Part shown: positions 1 to 12,500 of the stretch, piece after piece | Layout: each line of letters begins with the position of its first letter | Position numbering within the stretch: position 1 is the stretch's first letter | NCBI RefSeq assembly: GCF_004210375.1 | Contig: NC_134830.1 | Location: 3,162,001-3,226,000, forward strand | Reading direction: 5' to 3' | Origin: Tachypleus tridentatus | Taxonomy: Eukaryota; Arthropoda; Merostomata; Xiphosura; Limulidae | DNA length: 64,000 bases | Notes under the pieces: generated by a model | The model's database searches: none | Told to the model about the DNA's origin: nothing | Seen by the model: only the letters and a program-made list of their open reading frames with translations | Position numbers and translations under genes: made by a program

Positions 1-228
1 AGTGACTCTTAGACATTCCAACAAGGTAAAAACTACTGGAAAAAACACAATTTTACTCTTTATTTTATATCTTTTATAATAACTCGCCAACATTCCGACA
101 AGGTAAAAACTATTGGAAAAACACAATTTTGCCCTTTATTGTATACCTCCAATAGTAAATCATCAACATTCCAACAATGTAAAACTATTGGAAAAAAACA
201 CAATTTTACCCTTTATTGTGTGAATTAT
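1..228. repeat. 75-bp tandem repeat, ~3 copies
   Basis: Three units, each carrying a cattccaacaaggtaaaaac start, an aaacacaattttaccc core and a tttattgtat-type end. Units differ by several substitutions and indels. The array may continue left of the window. Confidence 0.85.
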
Positions 229-344
229 TTTACAGTAGTGTTAAGCACATTTACAGAGTTGTGCCAATTTCACACAAAATCATTGACAACATTATAGGCT
301 AGGACATTTACTGAATATCAAAAAAACATTTCTCAAAAACCAAC
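1..344 (-). other. HELQ intron 12 (partial)
   Basis: Intronic. Positions 1-228 hold about three copies of a 75-bp unit (cattccaacaaggtaaaaac, starts at 15, 91 and 166). I see nothing else in the stretch. Confidence 0.7.
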
Positions 345-549
345 CTTTAAAAGTAGCACTTCCTAAATGAGTAACTTCAAGCACATCAGCATCCTTTTCT
401 GGATCTTTTTTCTTCTTTATCAGATTTGATTCTATCAATGTGTCAAGAGAATATTCCAAATCTTTAAAGCTTCCTCCCATGCCCTTGTTCTGGACAGAAT
501 ACAGTGTGTGATCAAAAAACTGCTGTAATTCAGTCAGAGTTTTGGTAAT
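345..549 (-). CDS. HELQ: HELQ exon 12: winged-helix domain
   Basis: Acceptor TTTTTCTACAG precedes 549; donor AAAG|GTTGGT is at 344-339. 205 nt, phase 0 in and phase 1 out, aa 751-818. Begins [20 protein letters not shown], with later [15 protein letters not shown] and ending [10 protein letters not shown], aligning with the winged-helix segment that ends LGRASFKG in vertebrate HELQ. The donor is suboptimal (GTTGGT), but the homology ends exactly here. Further 3' exons are beyond the window edge. Confidence 0.88.
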
Positions 550-3500
550 CTGTAGAAAAATGTAGAGCTGACTATCAAAAAAATCTCCACAGACCTCACA
601 GTGAAATAAGAGAATTGAATGAAACTTGAAAATCCATCTTTGGAATGATAGGTTATAATATGAAATTACTATATAATTCATTAACTAAACACTCAAATAC
701 ATGTAGATGTACAAACCTGTTAACAGTTCCTTCTGTGAAATATAAATCTTTGTTAAAAATTAATCAAAAGAAACTTTCAGTATGACAGTTAACATGTAAG
801 TATTGTTAACAGTATTATCCAATCTTCTTCACACTTTCCAAACAGATACAAGCAAACATAGCTTAGACTTAGGTTTATATTATTTATTTTGTTCTTGGAC
901 TTTGAAGTCTTGCAACCTATTAATTTTGATTATGGTGATAGTCTTATTAAAACACTATTTATAGATTCAAAATATTCTAATATTTAGCTCTGTAATGGTT
1001 TAGAAAATCAAGAAACACTGGTCTTTCTGTTATTTACTTTTAAAAAGTATGTACAACTTGCGAGCTCTAACTTTCTTCGACCAAACAATTTAACTCATAT
1101 TGACTATATTAGTTTGTTTGTTTGTTTTTGAATTTTGGGCAAAGTTAGACGAGTGCTATCTGCACTAGCTGTCCGTAATTTAGCAACTCTTGGGCTAGTC
1201 TTTTACCAACATATAGTGGGATTGACCATCACATTATAATGTCCCCACACCTGAAATGACAAGTATGTTTGGTGAGATGGAAATTTGAACTCGCAACCCT
1301 CAGATTACAAGTAAAACACGTTAACCCACCTGGCCATGCCAGACCAACTATATTAGTATTAAAATGTTATTCCAAAATATATATCTACAAGTTGTTCTTG
1401 GTAAAAACTACTTTGTCACTAAACATTTAATTGTAATCTTAAACAATGTCACTTGACTGATTGAGTTTTACATACAGTATGTGTCTGAAACACATCCTTT
1501 GAGTTTAGATTTTCTCCAAGTTCCACTAGTGTGGAGAAATAGTAAAATTTCTTAAGTATTACACTGCTGCTTCATGAAGTCCAAATATGCTAATGTACGT
1601 AGATGTGCATATCAAAGGTACACTTAAATTATAAGTACAATTTATTACTGTCAATATACTGCAACTTTACGCAGTGTAAACTGGCAACTAAATGAATATT
1701 TACACTGATAATTGTTGAAGCTGTGACAAAGAGAAGAAATCAGAGAAGCTCAACACGTGTTTAAAGAAGTCTTATGTAATATCCTTGATCAAAACAAGAA
1801 GAGCACACTATTCTGAGCCAAACCAATGTCTAAATATACGAGGACAACAGTGTCTCATAGTACATTAAGGGTTCCTGTCTCTAAATATACGAGGACCACA
1901 GTGTCTCATAGTACATTAAGGGTTCCGGTCTCTATTGTCTAAATATACGAGGACCACAGTGTCTCATAGTACATTAAGGGTTCCGGTCTCTATTGTCTAA
2001 ATATACGAGGACAACAGTGTCTCATAGTACATTAAGGGTTCCTGTCTCTATTGTCTAAATATACGAGGACCACAGTGTCTCATAGTACATTAAGGGTTCC
2101 TGTCTCTAAATATACGAGGACCACAGTGTCTCATAGTACATTAAGGGTTCCGGTCTCTATTGTCTAAATATACGAGGACAACAGTGTCTCATAGTACATT
2201 AAGGGTTCCTGTCTCTATTGTCTAAATATACGAGGACAACAGTGTCTCATAGTACATTAAGGGTTCCGGTCTCTATTGTCTAAATATACGAGGACCACAG
2301 TGTCTCATAGTACATTAAGGGTTCCGGTCTCTATTGTCTAAATATACGAGGACCACAGTGTCTCATAGTACATTAAGGGTTCCGGTCTCTATTGTCTAAA
2401 TATACGAGGATAACAGTGTCTCTTAGTACATTAAGGGTTCCTGTTTCTATTGTCTAAATATACGAGGACCACAGTGTCTCATAGTACATTAAGGGTTCCT
2501 GTGTCTATTGTCTAAATATACAAGGACAACAGTGTCTCATAGTACATTAAGGGTTCCTGTCTCTATTGTCTAAATATACGAGGACAACAGTGTCTCATAG
2601 AGCATTAAGGGTTTCTGTCTCTATTGTCTAAATATACGAGGACCACAGTGTCTCATAGTACATTAAGGGTTCCTGTCTCTATTGTCTAAATATACGAGGA
2701 CCACAGTGTCTCATAGTACATTAAGGGTTCCGTCTCTATTGTCTAAATATACGAGGACCACAGTGTCTCATAGTACATTAAGGGTTCCTGTCTCTATTGT
2801 CTAAATATACGAGGACAACAGTGTCTCATAGTACATTAAGGGTTCCTGTCTCTATTGTCTAAATATACGAGGACAACAGTGTCTCATAGTACATTAAGGG
2901 TTCCTGTCTCTATTGTCTAAATATACGAGGACAACAGTGTCTCATAGCACATTAATGGTTCCTGTCTCTATTGTCTAAATATACGAGGATAACAGTGTCT
3001 CATAGTACATTAAGGGTTCCTGTCTCTATTGTCTAAATATACGAGGACAACAGTGTCTCATAGAGCATTAAGGGTTTCTGTCTCTATTGTCTAAATATAC
3101 GAGGACCACAGTGTCTCATAGTACATTAAGGGTTCCTGTCTCTATTGTCTAAATATACAAGGACCACAGTGTCTCATAGTACATTAAGGGTTCCGGTCTC
3201 TATTGTCTAAATATACGAGGACCACAGTGTCTCATAGTACATTAAGGGTTCCGGTCTCTATTGTCTAAATATACGAGGACAACAGTGTCTCATAGTACAT
3301 TAAGGGTTCCTGTCTCTATTGTCTAAATATACGAGGACAACAGTGTCTCATAGTACATTAAGGGTTCCTGTCTCTATTGTCTAAATATACGAGGACAACA
3401 GTGTCTCATAGCACATTAATGGTTCCTGTCTCTATTGTCTAAATATACGAGGATAACAGTGTCTCATAGTACATTAAGGGTTCCTGTTTCTATTGTCTAA

Positions 3501-6500
3501 ATATACGAGGACCACAGTGTCTCATAGTACATTAAGGGTTCCTGTCTCTATTGTCTAAATATATGAGGACCACAGTGTCTCATAGTACATTAAGGGTTCC
3601 TGTCTCTATTGTCTAAATATACGAGGACAACAGTGTCTCATAGTACATTAAGGGTTCCTGTGTCTATTGTCTAAATATATGAGGACAACAGTGTCTCATA
3701 GTACATTAAGGGTTCCTGTGTCTATTGTCTAAATATACGAGGACAACAATGTCTCATAGTACATTAAGGGTTCCTGTCTCTATTGTCTAAATATACGAGG
3801 ACAACAGTGTCTCATAGTACATTAAGGATTCCTGTCTCTATTGTCTAAATATACGAGGACAACAGTGTCTCATAGTACATTAAGGGTTCCTGTGTCTATT
3901 GTCTAAATATATGAGGACAACAGTGTCTCATAGTACATTAAGGGTTCCTGTGTCTATTGTCTAAATATACGAGGACAACAATGTCTCATAGTACATTAAG
4001 GGTTCCTGTGTCTATTGTCTAAATATACGAGGACAACAATGTCTCATAGTACATTAAGGGTTCCTGTCCTTATTGTCTAAATATATGAGGACAACAGTGT
4101 CTCATAGTACATTAAGGGTTCCTGTCTCTATTGTCTAAATATACGAGGACCACAGTGTCTCATAGTACATTAAGGGTTCCTGTGTCTATTGTCTAAATAT
4201 ATGAGGATAACAGTGTCTCATAGTACATCAAGGGTTCCGGTCTCTATTGTCTAAATATACGAGGACAACAGTGTCTCATAGTACATTAAGGGTTCCTGTG
4301 TCTATTGTCTAAATATATGAGGACAACAGTGTCTCATAGTACATTAAGGGTTCCTGTGTCTATTGTCTAAATATACGAGGACAACAGTGTCTCATAGTAC
4401 ATTAAGGGTTCCTGTGTCTATTGTCTAAATATACGAGGACAACAGTGTCTCATAGTACATTAAGGGTTCCTGTCTCTATTGTCTAAATATACGAGGACAA
4501 CAGTGTCTCATAGTACATTAAGGGTTCCTGTCTCTATTGTCTAAATATACGAGGACAACAGTGTCTCATAGTACATTAAGGGTTCCTGTGTCTATTGTCT
4601 AAATATAACGAGGACAACAGTGTCTCATAGTACATTAAGGATTCCTGTCTCTATTGTCTAAATATACGAGGACAACAGTGTCTCATAGTACATTAAGGGT
4701 TCCTGTGTCTATTGTCTAAATATACGAGGACAACAGTGTCTCATAATACATTAAGGGTTCCTGTCTCTATTGTCTAAATATACGAGGACAACAGTGTCTC
4801 ATAGTACATTCAAAAAACCCAAGCAAAATGGCCACATTTCCAGAAGTATGTGATTCCCAGCTCGGCTAGAATACAGACATCTGAAAGAAGGATTAAAGCC
4901 AACATCTGCCATGTTTGATATGGCCATCTTTGTGTCTTCCACAAGTAGACACATAATAATGAAAACACTCCTCCAAGCAATAAATCATTAAAATAATGTA
5001 TGGCAGAATATCTAGTTATAAAAATATGTATAATAACAGATGTTTATTTATCAAAATACTTTCACACTTCTAACATAAAGAATGATTACAAAATAACTTT
5101 TGCAGTTCAACACAGCATATCTTGCAGACAGTACAACACTGATACAAAATCCTTAGTGGTCACATGCTGCCATCTGAAGCACCATTATTGTTTTGTACAT
5201 ATGTATAAGTGAGCCTACTGTTTTCAGTGCAATTTGTTCAACCAACTTCAAACTTGAAATATTACACCAAAGGATGTTATGAAAAGCCAGCTCTCAGAGA
5301 ATTCTGTAGTGCATAACATACACAGAGGGCCTTGTTCCAGTATTGTTTCAAACAGGTTAATAAACATGTACTGGCCAGCCATTGCCATCTTCTCTTGTAT
5401 CATTAAGATTAGTCATGCTGTAGCAGAATAAGTCAACACAGGTACACCTCATGTAAGTCAATGTTTGGACATAAGAATTTCAACTGCTCATATGGCTCTT
5501 CAGTCAACATTTCCTTAGCAGCTGCAGCATGTTCAAACAATGAAGTACACAGATTTAATCTGTTGATTTTGATTGGAAGTCGGTAACCAATGACTTGCAT
5601 ACTAAGGAAAAAAAACACTCCGTAGAACTGTTACCATGAATAACTACATGATCTGACTAATGACTATACATGTAACATTTCCGACACACCTTCCTGATAC
5701 ATGATTTGCAACTGGATTACATTTTTTGAAGAACCATCAGTACAAACTTAAATGATCAATGCCAAGAAATATGACCAATGAGTCTTTCATGTTTCAGTAA
5801 CAAAACATGATAGACACTACAGTCTAGAGGATGGTGCACCTCTACATATTGGTAACCAGGAGAAATATGTTTTGTGAGAACACTTTCAGGACAGAATCTC
5901 TTCACATCACTTTACTTGTGAATAGTTACTTTATTCACTCTACTTTTTCTAATTGTTGGGGGATATCTAAAGGCATTTGTAATACTGGAAGCTTTGGATT
6001 TTTCCAGAACTTTTGGATATAACTGTCTGGGATGTGGCCAAGATACCAGTTGAGATTCATGTTGTTGCTATTAGGCACATACTGTTGTGACTAACAGCAG
6101 TACCCTAATATGACATGTGACAACCATGTCATGCACATCCACATATCTATGCAATGCCATACTGTTTGCTAGACTTTGCAATTTTATTACTAATCCAACT
6201 GTATAACTACTTTTAATCTGTATACTTCATATCCACAAGTCATATACTATCCCATAAACTCTTGACACCAGTCTGTGAAATGAACCATGGTTTAGAGGCA
6301 ACTGATCCAGTACTAGTTGTGTAGAAGAAAGTTTAAATCAGTCCCCAGAAGCAGGAAGATTGAAATTTCAAAATGAACCATCTCCTAAATCTATAAAAAC
6401 CACAAGTGAGACACTACTATTATCCAAAACTCGTGCTTTCTTCCAATAATCCTATAACATGAGATGTAAAATTGCCTGTTTTATAGGCAATATATAAAAG

Positions 6501-9500
6501 AGCCTGTTTATAAGTGTGACACTCAAAACACAGCCCTGAGGGACTCCAAGTTCCTGTAGAAAAGAACAGGAAAGTGTTGAACCCACACGAACTTGGAATC
6601 ACCTGTCCATTAAAAAATTTTTTAATAGAAATGTGTAAATGACCACGTAACCCATATATATGGAGCCTCATGAAATGCCATACCTCCATGTTGTATCATA
6701 AGCCTCTCTATATCAAAGAATCTTGATACAAGATGTTGTCGTTTGAGAAAGGCTTCTCTGATTGACGTTTCAATTCGAATCAAGTAGTCCATGGTGGAGT
6801 GCTGTCATCAGAACCCACACTGGGTAGGCAAAAGGAGGTTGTTTGATTTGAGGAACAAACAAGACGAGCATTAGCCATCCTCTCTAAGGTCTTACAGAGA
6901 TGGATAGTCAAAGCAACGGTAGTTTGAAGGAATCTTGGGATCTTTCCAAGGCTTGGAGAAAGGTAGAACTATAGCCTGGCACCAGGCATCAGGAAAAACA
7001 TTCTCCTGCCAGATCTGGTTAAAAACAATCAGAAGAATAGCAAGAGAAGCAGAAGACAGATGGAGCAATATTTCCTAGTGTATATCATCAGGTCCAACAG
7101 ATGTACTGCCAGACTGATGAAGGGCCAGTTTGAGTTCCAACAGTGTAAAGGGATGATTGTAGTCACAGAGAAAATCAGTCTTGATGGCTAAGAAGGTGGA
7201 GGATAAAACAGAAGTGCTAGGTACCTGGCAAAAGCTTTCACCTCGAGTATCACTTCGAGGGAAGTTTGTCGACCCCCAGGGATCCTGTCCTGAGTCAATT
7301 TGGCAGGTCTTTGTTGTTAGAATAGAATTCCAGTGACTGAGGACATGAACAATGATCATTTGGCATCTTTGGGGAGGAAAAGATGTACCTGAGGAAATGC
7401 CTGTACCCAAAGGAAGTGGATCTCAGGGTTTGCTGGAATGAATGTTAGGCACAAAGATGGGTGTTGATGCTAATTCATCAAATTATTTTAACCATGGAGG
7501 TCAAAAGACTTTTCATATGGTTTGAGAATGATTGTTTTGGAGACTTAGAGAGATCCATCTGCACTCCCATGATAGTAGTGGAATGCAGTGCAGCAGCAAA
7601 CATTTGAGATGAAGTGGTGGACAGCAATTTTTGACCCTCAGGATAACTAATGTTATGAATCATTTTCAAATGCTGCACCTCTTTTTCTTCCAACTATTTA
7701 GGGCAAGAATGAAAGTAGGACAGGTAAGAACCATTGCAATTGATGCAATGAGAGTCTGTTTCACACTCACAAGCATCATGATCCTTGCCACTGCAATGAG
7801 TACACATCAAGGAATCACTACATGATGTCTTCGAGTTACCGAACCACTGACACTGGAAACATCTGAGAGGGTTTGAAATGTATGGTCGTACCTTGCAATT
7901 AAGAAAACCTGCCTTGATGGTGGCAGGTGGATGCAGTGATATAAATGTCAGGATGAGGACATTGGTCGGCATCATAATTCTATCTTTGCGAGTAGAGATA
8001 TGCCTCACTGCAGAAACTCCTTGGGTAGAGAAACAAGCGAGAATCTCCAACTCGGGGATGTTCTTCAAATCCTTCTCAGCAATAACTTCTGCTGACGAAT
8101 TCAAAGTAGCATGATTTGTAACTTGAATACGAATATCCCCAATTGTCTATGAATGCAAGAGGAGTTCACTGTGTTGAGATGTGGATGTTTCTGCCAATAT
8201 GTCACCAGAGTGAAGCTTCTTTACTGACTTTGGAGAGCCAGCAAGTCCCTCTAGGCTGTTCTGAATGAAAAAGAAGGATATCTGCCCTAAAGGTTTGTCC
8301 GAAAGAAAATGTAGTATTAGAAAATGAGGTACAGGTATTACAGATATTTAAGATTGCTGCTTAGAATCTTCAAGACATGGTTGTTTACCTGTGGACTGCT
8401 TTTTCACTATTTTATCGAAGTTTTCACTTAGAGTATCCATAATAAAAACTGACCCCACTACCACCCTGGAGCCCTACAAGCAGACGCACTACAATGCCAA
8501 ACAAGGATACTGCAATAATATCAGGGTTTCGTGAGCACTATACCCAAACACCAGCATCAGATACAATGTCCTCAACACCTGTTGAGAACATCCAATACTG
8601 GTAGTTGGTTGACCAAAGGGGGCCCCACCCTAAGGCTGCCCATCTACAGGAATTCAAGACCTCAACCACCAGGATCCTCTCCTCCCCTTCACGGGTCGCC
8701 ACACACAGCAAACACATGGGTGGATGTTTAGATCCCAGAAGAGATAAACTAAAAGAGCAGAACCTTCCCTGGAAGGTCCCCTAACCACATACAGGAATCA
8801 ATACTGAGGGGTGCATATAATGAGGTTTTAGTAACTTACAAAGTTTTATCAACCTATTTTCTATTTACGTTATATCAAATAGTACAGTATATAATCATAG
8901 CTACTAATACATATTTTAATAGTGCACAAGTTTTATGTTATTAATTTTGGAAGGAAATATTTGAAAAAATCTTGGATTTACCCTAGAGTGATACCCTAGA
9001 CTGGGCTGGAGTGACACCCTACACAGGCCTATAGTGACACCTAGACTGGTCTAAAGTGATACATTTCCTCTTTATTTTATCCATCACCCCTACATTAAGT
9101 ATGACTTTTAACATAAGTTACTCACTAGAAAACCATCATTTTTCATACAAACTATAATTTTTATAGCCTTCAATTTAGTTTGAATACAGAGCTATCAAAT
9201 AGAAAATCAGACCCTTCTTTTAGTTTGAATACAGAGCTATCAAACAGAAAATCAGACCCTTCTTTTAGTTTGAATACAGAGCTATCAAACAGAAAATTAG
9301 ACCCTTCTTTTAGTTTGAATACAGAGCTATCAAACAGAAAATCAGACCCTTCTTTTAGTTTGAATACAGAGCTATCAAATAGAAAATCAGACCCTTCTTT
9401 TAGTTTGAATACAGAGCTATCAAACAGAAAAGTCAGACCCTTCTTTTAGTTTGAATACAGAGCTATCAAACAGAAAATTAGACCCTTCTTTTAGTTTGAA

Positions 9501-12500
9501 TACAGAGCTATCAAACAGAAAATCAGACCCTTCTTTTAGTTTGAATACAGAGCTATCAAACAGAAAGTCAGACCCTTCTTTTAGTTTGAATACAGAGCTA
9601 TCAAATAGAAAATCAGACCCTTCTTTTAGTTTGAATACAGAGCTATCAAACAGAAAGTCAGACCCTTCTTTTAGTTTGAATACAGAGCTATCAAACAGAA
9701 AATTAGACCCTTCTTTTAGTTTGAATACAGAGCTATCAAACAGAAAGTCAGACCCTTCTTTTAGTTTGAATACAGAGCTATCAAACAGAAAGTCAGACCC
9801 TTCTTTTAGTTTGAATACAGAGCTATCAAATAGAAAATCAGACCCTTCTTTTAGTTTGAATACAGAGCTATCAAACAGAAAATCAGACCCTTCTTTTAGT
9901 TTGAATACAGAGCTATCAAACAGAAAATTAGACCCTTCTTTTAGTTTGAATACAGAGCTATCAAACAGAAAATCAGACCCTTCTTTTAGTTTGAATACAG
10001 AGCTATCAAATAGAAAATCAGACCCTTCTTTTAGTTTGAATACAGAGCTATCAAACAGAAAGTCAGACCCTTCTTTTAGTTTGAATACAGAGCTATCAAA
10101 CAGAAAATTAGACCCTTCTTTTAGTTTGAATACAGAGCTATCAAACAGAAAATTAGATCCTTCTTTTAGTTTGAATACAGAGCTATCAAACAGAAAATTA
10201 GACCCTTCTTTTAGTTTGAATACAGAGCTATCAAACAGAAAATCAGACCCTTCTTTTAGTTTGAATACAGAGCTATCAAACAGAAAATCAGACCCTTCTT
10301 TTAGTTTGAATACAGAGCTATCAAACAGAAAATCAGACCCTTCTTTTAGTTTGAATACAGAGCTATCAAACAGAAAATCAGATCCTTCTTTTAGTTTGAA
10401 TACAGAGCTATCAAACAGAAAATTAGATCCTTCTTTTAGTTTGAATACAGAGCTATCAAACAGAAAATTAGACCCTTCTTTTAGTTTGAATACAGAGCTA
10501 TCAAACAGAAAATCAGACCCTTCTTTTAGTTTGAATACAGAGCTATCAAACAGAAAATCAGACCCTTCTTTTAGTTTGAATACAGAGCTATCAAACAGAA
10601 AATCAGACCCTTCTTTTAGTTTGAATACAGAGCTATCAAACAGAAAATCAGACCCTTCTTTTAGTTTGAATACAGAGCTATCAAACAGAAAATCAGACCC
10701 TTCTTTTAGTTTGAATACAGAGCTATCAAACAGAAAATCAGATCCTTCTTTTAGTTTGAATACAGAGCTATCAAACAGAAAATCAGACCCTTCTTTTAGT
10801 TTGAATACAGAGCTATCAAACAGAAAATCAGACCCTTCTTTTAGTTTGAATACAGAGCTATCAAACAGAAAATCAGATCCTTCTTTTAGTTTGAATACAG
10901 AGCTATCAAACAGAAAATTAGATCCTTCTTTTAGTTTGAATACAGAGCTATCAAACAGAAAATTAGACCCTTCTTTTAGTTTGAATACAGAGCTATCAAA
11001 CAGAAAATCAGACCCTTCTTTTAGTTTGAATACAGAGCTATCAAACAGAAAATCAGACCCTTCTTTTAGTTTGAATACAGAGCTATCAAACAGAAAATCA
11101 GACCCTTCTTTTAGTTTGAATACAGAGCTATCAAACAGAAAATCAGATCCTTCTTTTAGTTTGAATACAGAGCTATCAAACAGAAAATCAGACCCTTCTT
11201 TTAGTTTGAATACAGAGCTATCAAACAGAAAATCAGACCCTTCTTTTAGTTTGAATACAGAGCTATCAAACAGAAAATCAGACCCTTCTTTTAGTTTGAA
11301 TACAGAGCTATCAAACAGAAAATCAGACCCTTCTTTTAGTTTGAATACAGAGCTATCAAACAGAAAATCAGATCCTTCTTGTTACATCCACCTATCACAT
11401 CCTCTCTTTCAGGATTTGTTAACAGTTCTTTATTATTCTTAATACTATGTTATGTGTAACCAATAGAAATTTAAGGTTTTCATCTATCAAATGATGAATT
11501 ATATTACATTTCATTATCTCTGTGAGTACGAGTTCCATTCCCATGAGAAAGATAATAACTAGTTTGGATTAATTTGTAATGGTTCTTCTCATATAATTAC
11601 AAATCTAGAAAAACCACAGCAGTTAGAGAAAACTGCATGTTATTCTTCTACATTCTTTGGTGCATTATTTAATTAAATAAAAATCATTTAATGCACAACT
11701 ACCATTAGTATAAAAACAAATAGGGTTAAGTGTTATTGACAGTTGACATCAAAAAGAAAAGAAACAAAGAAGGTCCAGTTATGTTCTGTATTACTTGTTG
11801 TTCACATGTATCATTTATTTATTACTTTAAAAGTAATCCAAATGTGAAAATAAGAGGAATCTACTTAGGTTAGTTAAGGTTAGATTAGGTAATATAACAA
11901 TACAATTTTCACATGAGCAGCTCAGTGTATCTTTTGTATTAACATAGTTTAATAGTGTAATGAGAACCCCACAATCCCCAAATGATTTACAAGTTACAAT
12001 AACATGAGTACTAGTTTAACAAGGGTTCAAAGAGAAATAAAACAATAAAATGTAAATATGTGTATACTTAGAATACACAAATCACTTACAATATGAAGCC
12101 ACTATAGGAAGGAAAGAAAAGATAATTTAAATTAATTACAATTCTTTTCTTGTTGTCACAAGTTTGATCAAAGTTGGTCAAACGCATATAGAGTTAAGGT
12201 AGAGACAATAATGGATAAAATATATAAAGTTTTACCACAAACAAACATTTAAAATGTTGTTAGGAGGTTTCAGAGATTATGCAAATGAAATTTGAGATAC
12301 GTCTTTTTAATCTTATTATGGAAATCACTTTGCATCCTGTTTAGTACAAGATACTTGATATATTCATGCACAAACCTTTCTTTAGTTTATGGAAAATACT
12401 TCACTAAAAAAATATGATTTATTGTTTGTTAAAGACTTGTAATTTTACTGAAAGTTTACTTAATGTTAGCAGTATCAAATGTATGATGTCAGGTGATCGG

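Larger units (their letters stand above)
6440..8800 (-). mobile_element. Decayed Jockey/I-like LINE, copy 1
   Basis: Minus-strand non-LTR retrotransposon with ORF1 (8440-7478), a pre-RT/RT remnant (about 7410-6480) and a GC-rich 5' segment (8441-8800) resembling a LINE 5' UTR. The RT part shares long stretches with the second copy at 40510-42790, for example cctggcaccaggcatcagg and ttctcctgccagatc. The endonuclease domain expected between ORF1 and RT is absent, so the copy has an internal deletion as well as many stops and frameshifts. It lies in the same orientation as HELQ within intron 11. The exact 3' end is unclear. Confidence 0.85.

Noticed and set aside
5433..5618. An additional HELQ exon
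   Set aside because: Homology runs directly from exon 11 to exon 12, and the long frame here needs a different splice phase.
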